From Massilia sp. KIM (GTDB lineage Bacteria; Pseudomonadota; Gammaproteobacteria; Burkholderiales; Burkholderiaceae_D): a DNA stretch of 64,000 bases. Positions 8,260-18,282 of this stretch are shown one piece after another. The DNA lies in contig NZ_MVAD01000003.1 in assembly GCF_002007115.1 (NCBI RefSeq), positions 62,001-126,000 of the forward strand, read 5' to 3'. The notes under the pieces are model-generated. The model did not search any database. It saw only the letters and a program-made list of their open reading frames with translations, and was not told where the DNA came from. Position 1 is the first letter of the stretch; every line of letters starts with the position of its first letter. The position numbers were made by a program, and so were the translations under genes.

Positions 8260-9849
8260 ATGCTCGAATCGACCAACGGCAGCTCGACCTCGGTCTGGAT
8301 GGACACCGCCGAGGTGCCCGTCTTCCCGCCCCAGCAGGGCGAACTCGACACCGAGGTGTGCGTGATCGGCGCCGGCATCGCCGGCCTCACCACCGCTTAC
8401 CTGCTGGCGCGCGAAGGGCGCGAGGTGGTGCTGATCGACGCCCTCGGCATCGGCGCCGGCGAGACCGGCCGCACCACCGCCCACCTGTTCCCGCCGGACG
8501 AATGGTACAGCTTCATCGAGCAGCGCTTCGGCGCCGACCAGGCGCGCCTGGTGGCCGACAGCTATGCGCGCGCGATCGACGCGGTGGAAGGCATCGTGCG
8601 CGAGGAAGGCATCGAATGCGCCTTCGAGCGCCTCGACGGCTATCTCTATGCCCTGCCCGGCAATGGCTTCCAGGACCTGGCTGCCGAACAGCAGAGCGCC
8701 GCGCGCGCCGGGGTGCCGGCCGAACTGCTGGCGCGCGTGCCCGGCCTGCCCTTCGACACCGGCCCCTGCGTGCGCTACCCCGGCCAGGCCCAGTTCCATC
8801 CGCTCAACTACCTCGCCGGGCTGGCGCGCGCCTTCGTGCGGCGCGGCGGCCGCATCCACGGCGCGACCCACGCCCACCGCATCCGCGGCGACCACCAGCG
8901 CCAGGTGGTGTCGACCGCCGGCGGCGAGATCCGCGCCCGGGCGGTGGTGGTGGCCACCCACACCCCCTTCAACGACCGCGTGGTGATGCACACCAAGCAG
9001 GCCGGCTACCGCACCTACGTGGTGGGCCTGCGCGTGCCGCGCGGATCGGTGCCGCGCATCCTGCTATGGGACACGGGCGATCCCTACTACTACATCCGGC
9101 TCGAGACGCCCGAGGCGTCCCTCGACCACGACATCCTGATCGTCGGCGGCGCCGACCACAAGACCGGCCAGGACGACCACCCGCAGCACCGCTACGATGA
9201 GATCGAGCGCTGGACCCGCGAACGCTTCCCGATGGCCCAGGAGACCCTGTACCGCTGGTCGGGCGAAGTGATGGAGCCTTCCGACGGCCTGGCCTACCTG
9301 GGCCGCAACCCGATGGACGAGGACAACGTCTATCTGATCACGGGCGACTCCGGCAACGGCATGACCCACTGCACCATCGGCGCCCTGGTGGTGAGCGACC
9401 TCGTGATGGGCAGGCCGAATCCCTGGAGCGCGCTCTACGACCCTTCGCGCAAGCCGCTGCACGGCATGGGCGAGTTCGCCAAAGAGCAGGCCAACGTGAT
9501 GGCGCGCTACGGCGAATGGCTGACCGGCGGCGACGTCGACTCGGTGCAGGAAATCGCGGCCGGCGAAGGCGCGGTGGTGCGCGACGGCCTGCGCCGCATC
9601 GCGGTCTACCGCGATCCGCAAGGCGCGCTGCATGCGCTCTCGGCCAAGTGCACCCATCTGGGCTGCGCGGTGCACTGGAATGCGGCGGAGCGCTCCTGGG
9701 ATTGCCCCTGCCACGCCTCGCGCTTCGACATCGAGGGGCAGGTGCTGCACGGGCCGGCCCCGACGCCGCTGGAGAAGGTCGAGCTGGCGCCCGAGCCCGC
9801 GCCGCGTCCGGCGGGCACGCGCAACGGGGTGCGCAGGCCGATGCGCTGA
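8260..9849 (+). CDS. FAD-dependent oxidoreductase with C-terminal Rieske domain
   Basis: A 529-aa DAO-family flavoprotein fused to a Rieske [2Fe-2S] domain. The FAD-binding GxGxxG is at G37-G42 (VIGAGIAGLTTA). The Rieske ligands are C464/H466 (CTHLGC) and C482/H485 (CPCHASRF). The fusion is known among bacterial oxidoreductases of unknown substrate, where the iron-sulfur centre is thought to pass electrons to or from the flavin. No signal peptide is visible, so it is probably cytoplasmic. GGAGG lies 4 nt before the ATG at 8260. It stands alone, divergent from the HD-GYP gene. The physiological substrate cannot be read from the sequence. Confidence 0.88.
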   Translation: MLESTNGSSTSVWMDTAEVPVFPPQQGELDTEVCVIGAGIAGLTTAYLLAREGREVVLIDALGIGAGETGRTTAHLFPPDEWYSFIEQRFGADQARLVADSYARAIDAVEGIVREEGIECAFERLDGYLYALPGNGFQDLAAEQQSAARAGVPAELLARVPGLPFDTGPCVRYPGQAQFHPLNYLAGLARAFVRRGGRIHGATHAHRIRGDHQRQVVSTAGGEIRARAVVVATHTPFNDRVVMHTKQAGYRTYVVGLRVPRGSVPRILLWDTGDPYYYIRLETPEASLDHDILIVGGADHKTGQDDHPQHRYDEIERWTRERFPMAQETLYRWSGEVMEPSDGLAYLGRNPMDEDNVYLITGDSGNGMTHCTIGALVVSDLVMGRPNPWSALYDPSRKPLHGMGEFAKEQANVMARYGEWLTGGDVDSVQEIAAGEGAVVRDGLRRIAVYRDPQGALHALSAKCTHLGCAVHWNAAERSWDCPCHASRFDIEGQVLHGPAPTPLEKVELAPEPAPRPAGTRNGVRRPMR

Positions 9850-10136
9850 GCCGCGCGCTGGGCGAGGCCGGGGGCGTGTCACCCTGTTGTCATCTTCCCT
9901 ACAGCGGAAGCTCGCGCGCACCCTTTTGGCGTTTCATTTCCTACAAAGAAACGTTGTTTGTGCGCAAAATTGGTGCACAGAAATAGACACTTTCCTCTAA
10001 ATCCGGATACTTGTCATATCCGCCCGGCCACAAGCCGGCTGGCGCGACCGCGCCATTTCATCTGCGCACCCCTACCCCCGCCTGCGCTCGTACCCCATGC
10101 CGCTCCCCAGCGGCCTGCATCATTGAGGAATTTGCC

Positions 10137-11738
10137 ATGACACTCCAGAAAATGAAGATCGGTCCCTTGCTCGCCCTCGGCTTTTCGGCAGTCCTGCTGC
10201 TGATGCTGCTGCTGGTCGGGATCGGCATCGCGAAAATGCACACGATCGGCGGCATGACCAGCGCCCTGACCGGCGAAGGCATCCGCAAGTCCAACCTGCT
10301 GCAGGAGTGGAAGAGCATCATCGAAGTCAACGCGGCGCGCACCATCGCGGTGGCCAAGTCCACCGATCCCGCCACCGACAAATTCTTCCTCGACGCCATC
10401 GCCGCCGGTTCCAAGCGCGCCGACGCGCTCCAGAAGGAAGTGAAGGAGATCCTGGCCGCGGACGCCGAGGGCACCCGCCTGTTCGAAGGCATCGTGGCCG
10501 CGCGCGAAGCCTATCGCAACGCGCGCCAGCAGGCCTTCAAGCACAAGGCGGATGGCAAGCTCGACGAGGCGACGCGTTTCTTCGAAACCGACATGCTGCC
10601 GCGCGTGAACGACTACATCGGCAGCCTGGACAAGCTGGTCGCCTACCAGAAGGCCGCCGTGACCGCGGAAGCAGCTGCCATCGACCACGAGTTCGACACC
10701 AGCCGCAACGCCCAGCTGGGCCTGACCCTGTTCGCGCTGGCTACCGGCGCCGTGTTCGCCTGGCTGATCGCGCGCGCCATTACCGTGCCTTTGCAGGAAG
10801 CGCTGCAGGTCGCGCGCACCGTCGCCTCGGGTAACCTGGGCAGCAAGATCGAAGTCCGCGGCGCGAACGAAACCGGCCAGCTGATGGGCGCCCTGAAGGA
10901 CATGAACGACAGCCTGCGCGGCATCGTCGACCGGGTGCGCAGCGGCACCGAGACCATCGCCAGCGCCTCGCACCAGATCGCCGGCGGCAACCTCGAGCTG
11001 TCCTCGCGCACCGAGCAGCAGGCCAGCAGCCTGGAGGAGACCGCATCGGCGATGGAAGAGCTGACCGCGACCGTGAAGCAGAACGCCGAGCACGCCAGTC
11101 ACGCGAACACGCTGGCGCTCGACGCCTCGCAGGTCGCCGCGCGCGGTGGCGCCACGGTGGGCAAGGTGGTGGAGACCATGGCCGACATCAGCGCCGCCTC
11201 GCTGCGCATCAACGACATCGTGGCCGTGATCGACGGCATCGCCTTCCAGACCAACATCCTGGCGCTCAACGCCGCGGTCGAGGCGGCGCGCGCCGGCGAG
11301 CAGGGCCGCGGCTTCGCGGTGGTGGCCTCGGAGGTGCGCGCGCTGGCCCAGCGTTCGGCCAGCGCCGCCAAGGAGATCAAGGTCCTGATCGGCGACTCGA
11401 CCGGCAAGGTGCAGGAAGGCAGCCGCCTGGTTGGCGAGGCCGGCGCCACGATGCGCGACATCGTCGGCGCGATCGAGCGCGTGGCCGGCATCATGTCCGA
11501 GATCGCGGCCGCCAGCGGCGAGCAGTCGACCGGCATCGAGCAGGTGAACCTGGCGGTGGCCCAGATGGACCAGGTGACCCAGCAGAACGCCGCCCTGGTC
11601 GAAGAGGCTGCCGCCGCGTCGGACGCCCTGAACGAACAGGCGCGCACGCTCTCGCAGCTGGTGGGCACCTTCCACCTCGAGCCCGTCGAAGGGCGCGCCC
11701 TGCCGCCCGTTCCCGAGCGCCGGCTCCTGGCTGCCTGA
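10137..11738 (+). CDS. Methyl-accepting chemotaxis protein
   Basis: A 533-aa inner-membrane chemoreceptor. TM1 is at about 11-32, followed by a periplasmic four-helix-bundle ligand domain (about 33-193), TM2 (about 194-213), a HAMP domain (about 214-266) and a long signalling coiled coil whose tip carries [18 protein letters not shown], the site that binds CheA and CheW. The C-terminus lacks the NWETF-type pentapeptide that tethers CheR/CheB, so adaptation would rely on other receptors. GAGGAA precedes the ATG at 10137. No che or flagellar genes are adjacent, so it is an orphan receptor. The ligand is unknown. Confidence 0.93.
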   Translation: MTLQKMKIGPLLALGFSAVLLLMLLLVGIGIAKMHTIGGMTSALTGEGIRKSNLLQEWKSIIEVNAARTIAVAKSTDPATDKFFLDAIAAGSKRADALQKEVKEILAADAEGTRLFEGIVAAREAYRNARQQAFKHKADGKLDEATRFFETDMLPRVNDYIGSLDKLVAYQKAAVTAEAAAIDHEFDTSRNAQLGLTLFALATGAVFAWLIARAITVPLQEALQVARTVASGNLGSKIEVRGANETGQLMGALKDMNDSLRGIVDRVRSGTETIASASHQIAGGNLELSSRTEQQASSLEETASAMEELTATVKQNAEHASHANTLALDASQVAARGGATVGKVVETMADISAASLRINDIVAVIDGIAFQTNILALNAAVEAARAGEQGRGFAVVASEVRALAQRSASAAKEIKVLIGDSTGKVQEGSRLVGEAGATMRDIVGAIERVAGIMSEIAAASGEQSTGIEQVNLAVAQMDQVTQQNAALVEEAAAASDALNEQARTLSQLVGTFHLEPVEGRALPPVPERRLLAA

Positions 11739-11747
11739 GGCCCAAAG

Positions 11748-11775
11748 AAAAACACCAGGTCCGTGGACCTGGTGT
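11748..11775 (-). terminator. Terminator for the Ser/Gly-rich protein gene
   Basis: Perfect 11-bp stem ACACCAGGTCC / GGACCTGGTGT with a 2-nt loop. On the minus strand it is followed by five T residues, so it ends transcripts from the gene at 11821-12630. It sits beside a second terminator facing the other way. Confidence 0.8.
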
Positions 11776-11782
11776 CGCGAGG

Positions 11783-11810
11783 ATGGCGGCCCGTGAGGCC
11801 GCCATTTTTT
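11783..11810 (+). terminator. Terminator for the chemoreceptor gene
   Basis: Stem ATGGCGGCC / GGCCGCCAT with a 5-nt loop, followed by six T residues on the plus strand. This is a clear Rho-independent terminator 44 bp after the chemoreceptor stop. Confidence 0.9.
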
Positions 11811-11820
11811 CGCCCCGAAC

Positions 11821-12630
11821 TTAGTAGCCGCGGCCGGTGGTGCCGCCGCCGGTGCCGCCGCTGGTGGTGCTGCTGCCGGTCCCGGTACCGGTCCCCGAGC
11901 TGCCCGAGGTGCCGGTGCCGGCGCCACCCATCGAGCCGCTGGTGGTGCCGCTGGTGCCGCCGGAGCCGCTGGTGCCCATCGAGCCGCTGCTGCCGGCGCC
12001 GGTGGTGCCGGTCGAGCCCGACGAGCCGCTGGTCCCCATGTTGCCGGTCGAGCCGCTCGAACCGGTGCCGGTCGACATGCCCGAACCGCTCGAGCCGCTG
12101 GTGCCGGTACCCATGGTGCCGGTCGAGCCGCTGGTGCCGCTCGAACCGCTCACACCGCTACCGCCCGAGGTGCTCGAACCGGTCATGCCGCTCGCGCCGG
12201 AGGAGCCGCTGGAGCCGGTTTGCGGCTCGCTCGAGTTACCGGTGGCGGTGCGGCCGGCTTCCATGCCGGAGCCGGTGCTACCCTGCGAACCGCTCCAGCC
12301 GCTCTGGCTGGAACCGCTTTGGCCGCTCATGTCGCTGGAACCGCTCTGGCCGCTCGTACCGCTCTGGCCGCTCATGCCGCTCGAACCGCTGGTGCTGCCC
12401 GAGTGCTTCTTGGACTTCTTGTCGTGCTTTTGCGAGCTGCCGGTCGCGCTCGAGGACGAGCTGCCGCTGCTCTGGTCGTTCATGCTGGAACCGCTCTGCG
12501 AGCTGCCGGTGGCGGTGCTGCCGCTCTGGCCGGAGGTGCTGCTCGACTGGGCGTGGACGGCGGTGGCGCCGAACATGGCGGCGGCGACAGACGCGCCGAG
12601 GAGGGCTTTCAGAAGCTTATTCGTTTTCAT
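11821..12630 (-). CDS. Exported Ser/Gly/Thr-rich low-complexity protein
   Basis: A 269-aa protein with a clean signal peptide (cleavage likely after A27, AVHA-Q) and then almost nothing but Ser, Gly, Thr, with some Met, Ala and Gln. Two-thirds of the chain is built from SGSSGxSG-like and TGTxGSSG-like irregular repeats. One basic island (KHDKKSKKH, about 67-76) breaks the pattern, and the chain ends GRGY. No enzyme domain is visible. The translated frame is supported by AGGAG 6 nt before the ATG, its own terminator and a real export signal. It may be a disordered extracellular or periplasmic matrix or spacer protein; this is inference. Confidence 0.75.
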   Translation of the reverse strand: MKTNKLLKALLGASVAAAMFGATAVHAQSSSTSGQSGSTATGSSQSGSSMNDQSSGSSSSSATGSSQKHDKKSKKHSGSTSGSSGMSGQSGTSGQSGSSDMSGQSGSSQSGWSGSQGSTGSGMEAGRTATGNSSEPQTGSSGSSGASGMTGSSTSGGSGVSGSSGTSGSTGTMGTGTSGSSGSGMSTGTGSSGSTGNMGTSGSSGSTGTTGAGSSGSMGTSGSGGTSGTTSGSMGGAGTGTSGSSGTGTGTGSSTTSGGTGGGTTGRGY

Positions 12631-12773
12631 GGCTATCTCCTAAACTATTTTCGGGGCTTAAAACTCAACAATATCAATGAGATACGTGAGTCATGTGGTT
12701 CCGAGTGTAGTAAGAGCCATGCGCAAGGGGCGCACGGTAGCCCGATGGAAATTTGACAAGATCGTAGACGGAC

Positions 12774-13985
12774 TCAAGGCCCGGTGGCGCGGACGGCCTG
12801 GGCAGACAGGGTGCCGAGTTCCGTGTACAGCGGCAGGATGTTGTTCTTGTCGTCGGGATAGACCCGGTTAGACAGGAACACGTAAAAGCTGTTCGACGAC
12901 GGATCGATCCATAGGATGCAGCCGGTAAATCCGGTATGTCCATAACTGCCGAGCGGATAGATGCCGCCGCGCGGCCGCTTGGCATAGGGCGAGTCGATGT
13001 CCATGCCCATGCCGCGCAGGGACTCGATGCCGGGCGGGGTCTGCACCGTGGTGAGCAGGCGCACGCTGTCGCGGCCGAGCACGCGCACACCGTCCAGCTC
13101 GCCGCCATTGAGGAGCATGCGCGCATAGCGGGCGACGTCGCGCGCGGTCGAGAACACGCCGGCCGAGCCGGCCACGCCGCCCATGCGCCGCACGGTAGGG
13201 TCGTGCACCACGCCGCGCAGCAGCTGGCCCGGCGCGAGGTCGCCGTGCAGGCCTTCCGGCCCGCCCTTCTGGGTCGGCGCGATCGCTTCCGCCCGCACCC
13301 GCGCCAGCGGCAGGTAGCCGGTGTCGCGCATGCCCAGCGGCCCGAAGATGCGGCGGCGCGCGAAGTCCTGGAGCGGCATGCCGGACACGCGCTGCACCAG
13401 TTGGCCCAGCAGGATGTAGTTGATGTCGGAGTAGCGGAAGTAGCTGCCCGGCGCATGGGTCACCTGCTGGGCGCAGGCCAGCCCATGGGCCGCCGCGTCG
13501 CCGCGCCAGTCCGGTTTGGCCGGCAGGCCGGACGGCAGGCCCGACACGTGGGTCAGCAGGTGGCGCACCGTGATCGCCTCCTTGCCGCCGCCCGCGCAGT
13601 CGGGGAAGTAGCGCACCAGCGGCGCGTCCAGGTCGATGCGGCCCTCCTCGGCCAGCATCAGGACCGCCGGCGCGGTCACCAGCACCTTGGTGAGCGAGGC
13701 GGCGTCGAAGATGGTGTCCGGGGTGACCGGGGCAGCGTCTGCCTCGTCGCTGAACCGCCCGTAGGCGCGCTCGTAGACCGTCCCCGCCTGCTCCAGGCGA
13801 TAGACGGCGCCGGGCAGCCTGCGCGCCGCCACCGCGTCCTCGACGGCGCGGTCGAGGGCGTGCAGCGGCGCCGTGTCGAAGCGCTCAGCGGCCACGGCGC
13901 GCTCCCGCTCCGGCAAGGCGGCGCAGCCGGCGGCCAGCAGCGACACGAGGGCAAGGGAAAGCGGCAGGCGGCGGAATCGGAACAT
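12774..13985 (-). CDS. Serine hydrolase lipoprotein, beta-lactamase family
   Basis: A 403-aa class C beta-lactamase-like (PF00144) hydrolase. A lipoprotein signal ends in LLAAGC (C21), so it should be membrane-anchored in the envelope. The catalytic motif is S97-L-T-K100, followed by a YSDINYILL motif for the YxN site and an HTGFTG motif in place of KTG. This family includes DD-peptidases, esterases and beta-lactamases; the sequence does not decide which. HTG in place of KTG is common in the esterase/peptidase members. A second member lies at 15854-16930 but they are not in one operon. The ribosome site is weak. Confidence 0.87.
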   Translation of the reverse strand: MFRFRRLPLSLALVSLLAAGCAALPERERAVAAERFDTAPLHALDRAVEDAVAARRLPGAVYRLEQAGTVYERAYGRFSDEADAAPVTPDTIFDAASLTKVLVTAPAVLMLAEEGRIDLDAPLVRYFPDCAGGGKEAITVRHLLTHVSGLPSGLPAKPDWRGDAAAHGLACAQQVTHAPGSYFRYSDINYILLGQLVQRVSGMPLQDFARRRIFGPLGMRDTGYLPLARVRAEAIAPTQKGGPEGLHGDLAPGQLLRGVVHDPTVRRMGGVAGSAGVFSTARDVARYARMLLNGGELDGVRVLGRDSVRLLTTVQTPPGIESLRGMGMDIDSPYAKRPRGGIYPLGSYGHTGFTGCILWIDPSSNSFYVFLSNRVYPDDKNNILPLYTELGTLSAQAVRATGP

Positions 13986-14151
13986 GGCGGGCTCGCGGGC
14001 AGGTCCTGGACGGGCCGAGATGGCCCGGCGTCACGACCCAGGCATCATAAGGATGGGCCAGTCGAGGGTCAATCTTTACGCCCTGGCCGGCGCGCGCCGC
14101 AAAACGAGGCGCCCGCGCACGCGGTTTGTCGCAACGGCGTATCATCGCCCA

Positions 14152-15138
<987 letters not shown>

Positions 15139-15729
15139 TCAGGCGTCGCCGGTCCCTGCCTGCAGCATGTCGATCAGGGTGCGCGTGGAGCGCACCCGTC
15201 CCATGCGCGGGAAGACCTGGCGGCAGGCAAAATGGTGGGCCTCGGCCTCCATGCTGCTCATCGCGTCCTCCGCGAACACCAGCGCATAGCCGCGATCAAA
15301 AGCCGCGCGCGCCGTCGATTCCACGCCAAAATTGGTGGCGATGCCGCACAGCACCAGGGTGTCGATGCCGCGCCGTCGCAGCAGCTGGTCGAGTTCGGTG
15401 CCGTAGAAAGCGCCCCACTGGCGCTTGACGATCACCACGTCGCCCGCCTCGACGCCGGCTTCCGGCGCCAGGCGCGAGGCCTCGGGCGCCGGCGCCGGCG
15501 CGCCCGCCGCGCGCAGCGGCGCATCGGCCGGCGGCGTGGGCAGTTCCTCCAGCAGCACGTGCACGTAGACCACCATCGCGCCGCGATTGCGCATTTCCTG
15601 GGCCAGCAGCACGCAGTTGCCGACCGTCTGTTCAGCGCTGTAGGGCGCCAGCTCGCGCTGGACGTTGCTGATCTGCAGATCGATCAGGACCAGCGCCGTG
15701 CGCGCCAGGTCGAACGGATGTTGATCCAT
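15139..15729 (-). CDS. Isochorismatase-family hydrolase, Gly at nucleophile site
   Basis: A 196-aa alpha/beta protein of the isochorismatase superfamily. The catalytic Asp (D17, VLIDLQ) and Lys (K102, VKRQWGAF) are present, but at the position of the usual nucleophilic Cys (TDxCVxxTA) the chain reads TNFGVESTA, giving Gly135. True isochorismatases such as EntB and PhzD also have Gly there, while nicotinamidases and ureidoacrylate amidases need the Cys. An amidase role is therefore unlikely, but no siderophore or phenazine genes are nearby, so the substrate is unknown. An insertion of about 20 residues rich in Ala and Pro (about 65-90) precedes the Lys motif. Confidence 0.85.
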   Translation of the reverse strand: MDQHPFDLARTALVLIDLQISNVQRELAPYSAEQTVGNCVLLAQEMRNRGAMVVYVHVLLEELPTPPADAPLRAAGAPAPAPEASRLAPEAGVEAGDVVIVKRQWGAFYGTELDQLLRRRGIDTLVLCGIATNFGVESTARAAFDRGYALVFAEDAMSSMEAEAHHFACRQVFPRMGRVRSTRTLIDMLQAGTGDA

Positions 15730-15853
15730 GGGATGACTCCTCGAAGGCGACGATAGCGGGCAGTATCGCGGATGCCGGCATGCGGCGGCGCACGCGCACC
15801 TTCGCGGCCTGCGGGCCTACAATAGGCTCCTTGTCAACCGACCTGGAGCCGAG

Positions 15854-16930
15854 ATGCGCCTGCGCCTGTCCACCTTCGCCCCCCTGCTACTGGCCGCCAG
15901 CCTGGCCCTGCTGTCCGGCTGCACCCTGCTCGCCACCGCCACCACCGCGCCCCTGCTCGACCGGCATGTTCCCAAGGACTACAGTGGGGTTGTCGCCGTG
16001 CGCAAGGACAGCCGCGCGCCGCTCGTGCTCGAGGCGCGCGGCCTCGCCCTGCGCGAGGAACGCCAGCCCAACACCAAGGAGACCCGCTTCATGATCGGCT
16101 CGGCCACCAAGTGGATCACGGCCGTCACCATGCTGCGCCTGGCCGACATGGGCAAGCTCGAGCTCGATGCACCGATCGCGCGCTACCTGCCCGAACTGCC
16201 GCCAGCGAACGGCGCGGTGACCCTGCGCCAGCTGCTGTCCCACCACAGCGGCATTCCGAACGGCTATGCGGCGGCCCTGGCCAAGGATCCGGCCACCAAC
16301 CGGCTCGAAATCGGCCTGGTCGACGCGGCCCTGCGCTTCGGGGCGGGCGCGCCCACGGCAGCGCCCGGCGAGCGCTACGAGTATTCGGGCGCCAATTACA
16401 TGCTGGCCGCCGCGGCGGTCGAGCGGGCCACCGGCAAGCCGTTCACGGAAGTGGTCGAGGAACTCGTGTTCGCCCCCGCCGGCGTGCGCGACACCAGCTT
16501 CGCCGAAACCGGCTACGAGGACGCGGTGGGCATGGCCGTCGGCTACAGCGCCGACGGCCAGCGCAAGACGCCGCCGGCCGCGCCGATGCTGGCGCCGACC
16601 GGCACCGTCTACAGCACCGCGCGCGACCTGGTCGACCTGATGGATGCGGTGTACCAGGGCAAGCTGCTGTCGGCGCGCAGCCTGCGCGAGCTGTCGACCG
16701 TGCATCATGCGCCCGAGCACTACGCCCTGGGCGGCCGCGTCCAGCCTCTGAACACGGACAAAGGCGCCCGCTCCCTGGCCTGGGAGGCGGGCGCCTTCGG
16801 CGGCTACAAGACCCTGATCGCCTACGATCCGGCGGACGGGCGCGCCGTGGTGCTGCTGAACAATGGCGACATGGCCCAGGACACCCTGGCCCCGATCGCC
16901 CAGGCCCTGGTCCGGAGATTGGATCGCTAG
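15854..16930 (+). CDS. Serine hydrolase lipoprotein, beta-lactamase family
   Basis: A 358-aa PF00144 protein with a lipobox ending LLSGC (C23). Catalytic S83-A-T-K86 and the YSGANYMLA motif (Y177) are present; the final motif is a Gly-rich FGGY segment in place of KTG. It is probably an envelope-anchored esterase or D-amino-acid peptidase-like enzyme. GGAG lies 6 nt before the ATG and a TACAAT -10-like hexamer at 15818-15823. Its stop codon overlaps the stop of the minus-strand small membrane protein by 4 bp. Confidence 0.87.
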   Translation: MRLRLSTFAPLLLAASLALLSGCTLLATATTAPLLDRHVPKDYSGVVAVRKDSRAPLVLEARGLALREERQPNTKETRFMIGSATKWITAVTMLRLADMGKLELDAPIARYLPELPPANGAVTLRQLLSHHSGIPNGYAAALAKDPATNRLEIGLVDAALRFGAGAPTAAPGERYEYSGANYMLAAAAVERATGKPFTEVVEELVFAPAGVRDTSFAETGYEDAVGMAVGYSADGQRKTPPAAPMLAPTGTVYSTARDLVDLMDAVYQGKLLSARSLRELSTVHHAPEHYALGGRVQPLNTDKGARSLAWEAGAFGGYKTLIAYDPADGRAVVLLNNGDMAQDTLAPIAQALVRRLDR

Positions 16931-17109
16931 CGGTGGCGGTCCCGCAGCGCCAATACCAGTGCTGTGAGCGCGGCTGAACCAATGAACGCAAAGACCAGAA
17001 GATTGAACGCAGTCTCGACATTCATCCCCGGATCGAGGAAAACGATCAGGAGATAGAGAAATGCGACGAAGGAGAAGGCTACGCTCAGCGCAACGCAGGT
17101 AAGTTTCAT
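16927..17109 (-). CDS. Two-TM small protein, candidate type VI immunity protein
   Basis: A 60-aa protein with two hydrophobic segments (about 5-25 and 36-55) joined by a short loop, ending in a basic RDRHR tail, so it is an inner-membrane hairpin. I chose ATG 17109 because it forms an ATGA overlap with the stop of the effector candidate, the mark of tight co-translation. It has no family I recognise. Its place directly behind a putative toxin and Hcp suggests it protects the producing cell; this is inference from position. Base composition is clearly lower in GC than the surrounding genes. Confidence 0.65.
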   Translation of the reverse strand: MKLTCVALSVAFSFVAFLYLLIVFLDPGMNVETAFNLLVFAFIGSAALTALVLALRDRHR

Positions 17110-17534
17110 GCGAATGGCTCCATGCTTGGACAATTAAATAGCTGTCCGGCCCGACTGCCGCCCGCTCGCATGACTTGCTCCACGAACGACGCGCAGTTGT
17201 GGATAAAGATTCCCCATAACCATGGTTTTACGATCAATTCATGCAGCTTTTCATGGGCGCCCTTAGGATTCGGCAGCCTGACAGCCCAACGCTGGAGTTC
17301 GCGTTTGCCGTTCTCGTTTAAGTAGCGCAAATAGTCGTTCTCATGCAGGAACTTCGGCTCTTTGTACACGCCGGCAATATGCACATACCAGCTCCAATTG
17401 GTACCAATGTGCAAAAGTGCGTGGCCGCAAAAGTTGCCCCCGTCACCTGAAACAATCACCGCACACACATGCTCGAAGTCCGACTCTTCGAGCGGGCAAA
17501 CAAGCAAGCGATCGCCATCATAAGGCTGCGACAT
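17106..17534 (-). CDS. Small cysteine-hydrolase-like protein, candidate type VI effector
   Basis: A 142-aa protein directly after hcp. It has no signal peptide. Two motifs stand out: GHALLHIG (H38, H42) in the first third and FIHNCASFVEQVM (N113-C114) near the end. His first and Asn-Cys later is the order seen in permuted NlpC/P60 or papain-like amidases that cut peptidoglycan peptides. An earlier in-frame start at 17633 would overlap hcp by about 90 bp; ATG 17534 lies 11 bp after the hcp stop with a GGGGGCGA ribosome site, so I prefer it. The amidase role is inferred from motif order and neighbourhood, and GC is lower than nearby genes. Confidence 0.6.
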   Translation of the reverse strand: MSQPYDGDRLLVCPLEESDFEHVCAVIVSGDGGNFCGHALLHIGTNWSWYVHIAGVYKEPKFLHENDYLRYLNENGKRELQRWAVRLPNPKGAHEKLHELIVKPWLWGIFIHNCASFVEQVMRAGGSRAGQLFNCPSMEPFA

Positions 17535-17545
17535 TTCGCCCCCGT

Positions 17546-18037
17546 TCAGCAAACACGATTGGCTGAGCAGTCCCATCCGCCTGACGTATTGCCTTGCGTT
17601 CCACCCCTGATGGATTGGCGCAGGTAGTTCCACTTGATCTTTGCGTACGCGAGCTGGATCCGCTCGCTGATGACACCGGCCTGCCCACTATCCGGCGTGA
17701 TGCTGGCAATCAGAACGTTCTCCAGTTCTATTCTGAAATAGGGGATAGCGTTGCCATTGCTGTCAGCGCGCATGAACTCGAAGACTGCCTTGACAAGCGT
17801 TCTTCCGGCCGCGCAGGTTTGCAGCAGTACGGGCGACGCGAGGTCGGCAAGCTTAAGAAAGGTGACTGGATAGACATCGGCTCTACCGCTTGTATGGCCC
17901 CCGCTGGTCGATACGACCATGGCTCTAGGCTGATGAATGGCGTAGAAGACGTTGGAAACCTCTATCCAATTTCTATGCTTGTGGTCTGTCGACTCACCTG
18001 TGATGCCGTCAATTTGCAAGTATGCGTCGTTCGCCAT
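17546..18037 (-). CDS. hcp: Type VI secretion tube protein Hcp
   Basis: A 163-aa Hcp1-family protein. The start (DAYLQIDGITGESTD) and the WIEV segment shortly after are diagnostic, and the C-terminus GGWDCSANR fits the family. Hcp forms stacked hexameric rings that build the inner tube of the type VI secretion system and can carry small effectors in its lumen. No tss genes are in the window, so this is an orphan hcp that would use an apparatus encoded elsewhere. It opens a three-gene unit with the effector and immunity candidates. GC content is visibly lower than in flanking genes, which suggests recent transfer as a cassette. GGGGG precedes the ATG. Confidence 0.9.
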   Translation of the reverse strand: MANDAYLQIDGITGESTDHKHRNWIEVSNVFYAIHQPRAMVVSTSGGHTSGRADVYPVTFLKLADLASPVLLQTCAAGRTLVKAVFEFMRADSNGNAIPYFRIELENVLIASITPDSGQAGVISERIQLAYAKIKWNYLRQSIRGGTQGNTSGGWDCSANRVC

Positions 18038-18282
18038 GGTGCCCCCGCTGAGGTCGAACTCCGATTTTTGCCTCGCTACGTTTTGGCAGCTTGGCCATCG
18101 TCATGGGAACGCGCGGAAGGGGTCAACAGGACGGCGTTGTGGCTATCGAGAAATCTACGAGGTGGTCACTTTGAATCTGGGTCAGAGACCGCCTGTCGGA
18201 GGCGACTTCCCGCGCAAGCCTCTGCGGGCTGCGCGGGAATGCCGTCTTGCTGTCAAGACCGGAATGGTGTTTCGCGGTGCGC

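Noticed and set aside
9850..10136. A sigma-28 flagellar promoter before the chemoreceptor
   Set aside because: TAAA is present but the GCCGATAA-like half at the right distance is missing, so I do not call it.
11763..12680. A plus-strand Ser/Arg/Cys-rich frame opposite the Ser/Gly-rich gene
   Set aside because: It is the mirror of a low-complexity gene that has signal peptide, ribosome site and terminator on the minus strand.
17535..17633. N-terminal extension of the effector candidate
   Set aside because: The extra 33 codons overlap hcp in another frame and have no ribosome site; ATG 17534 has one and leaves an 11-bp gap.
18038..18282. A promoter of known type before hcp
   Set aside because: A TTGACC hexamer is present but no -10 or sigma-54 -24/-12 pair with correct spacing was found.
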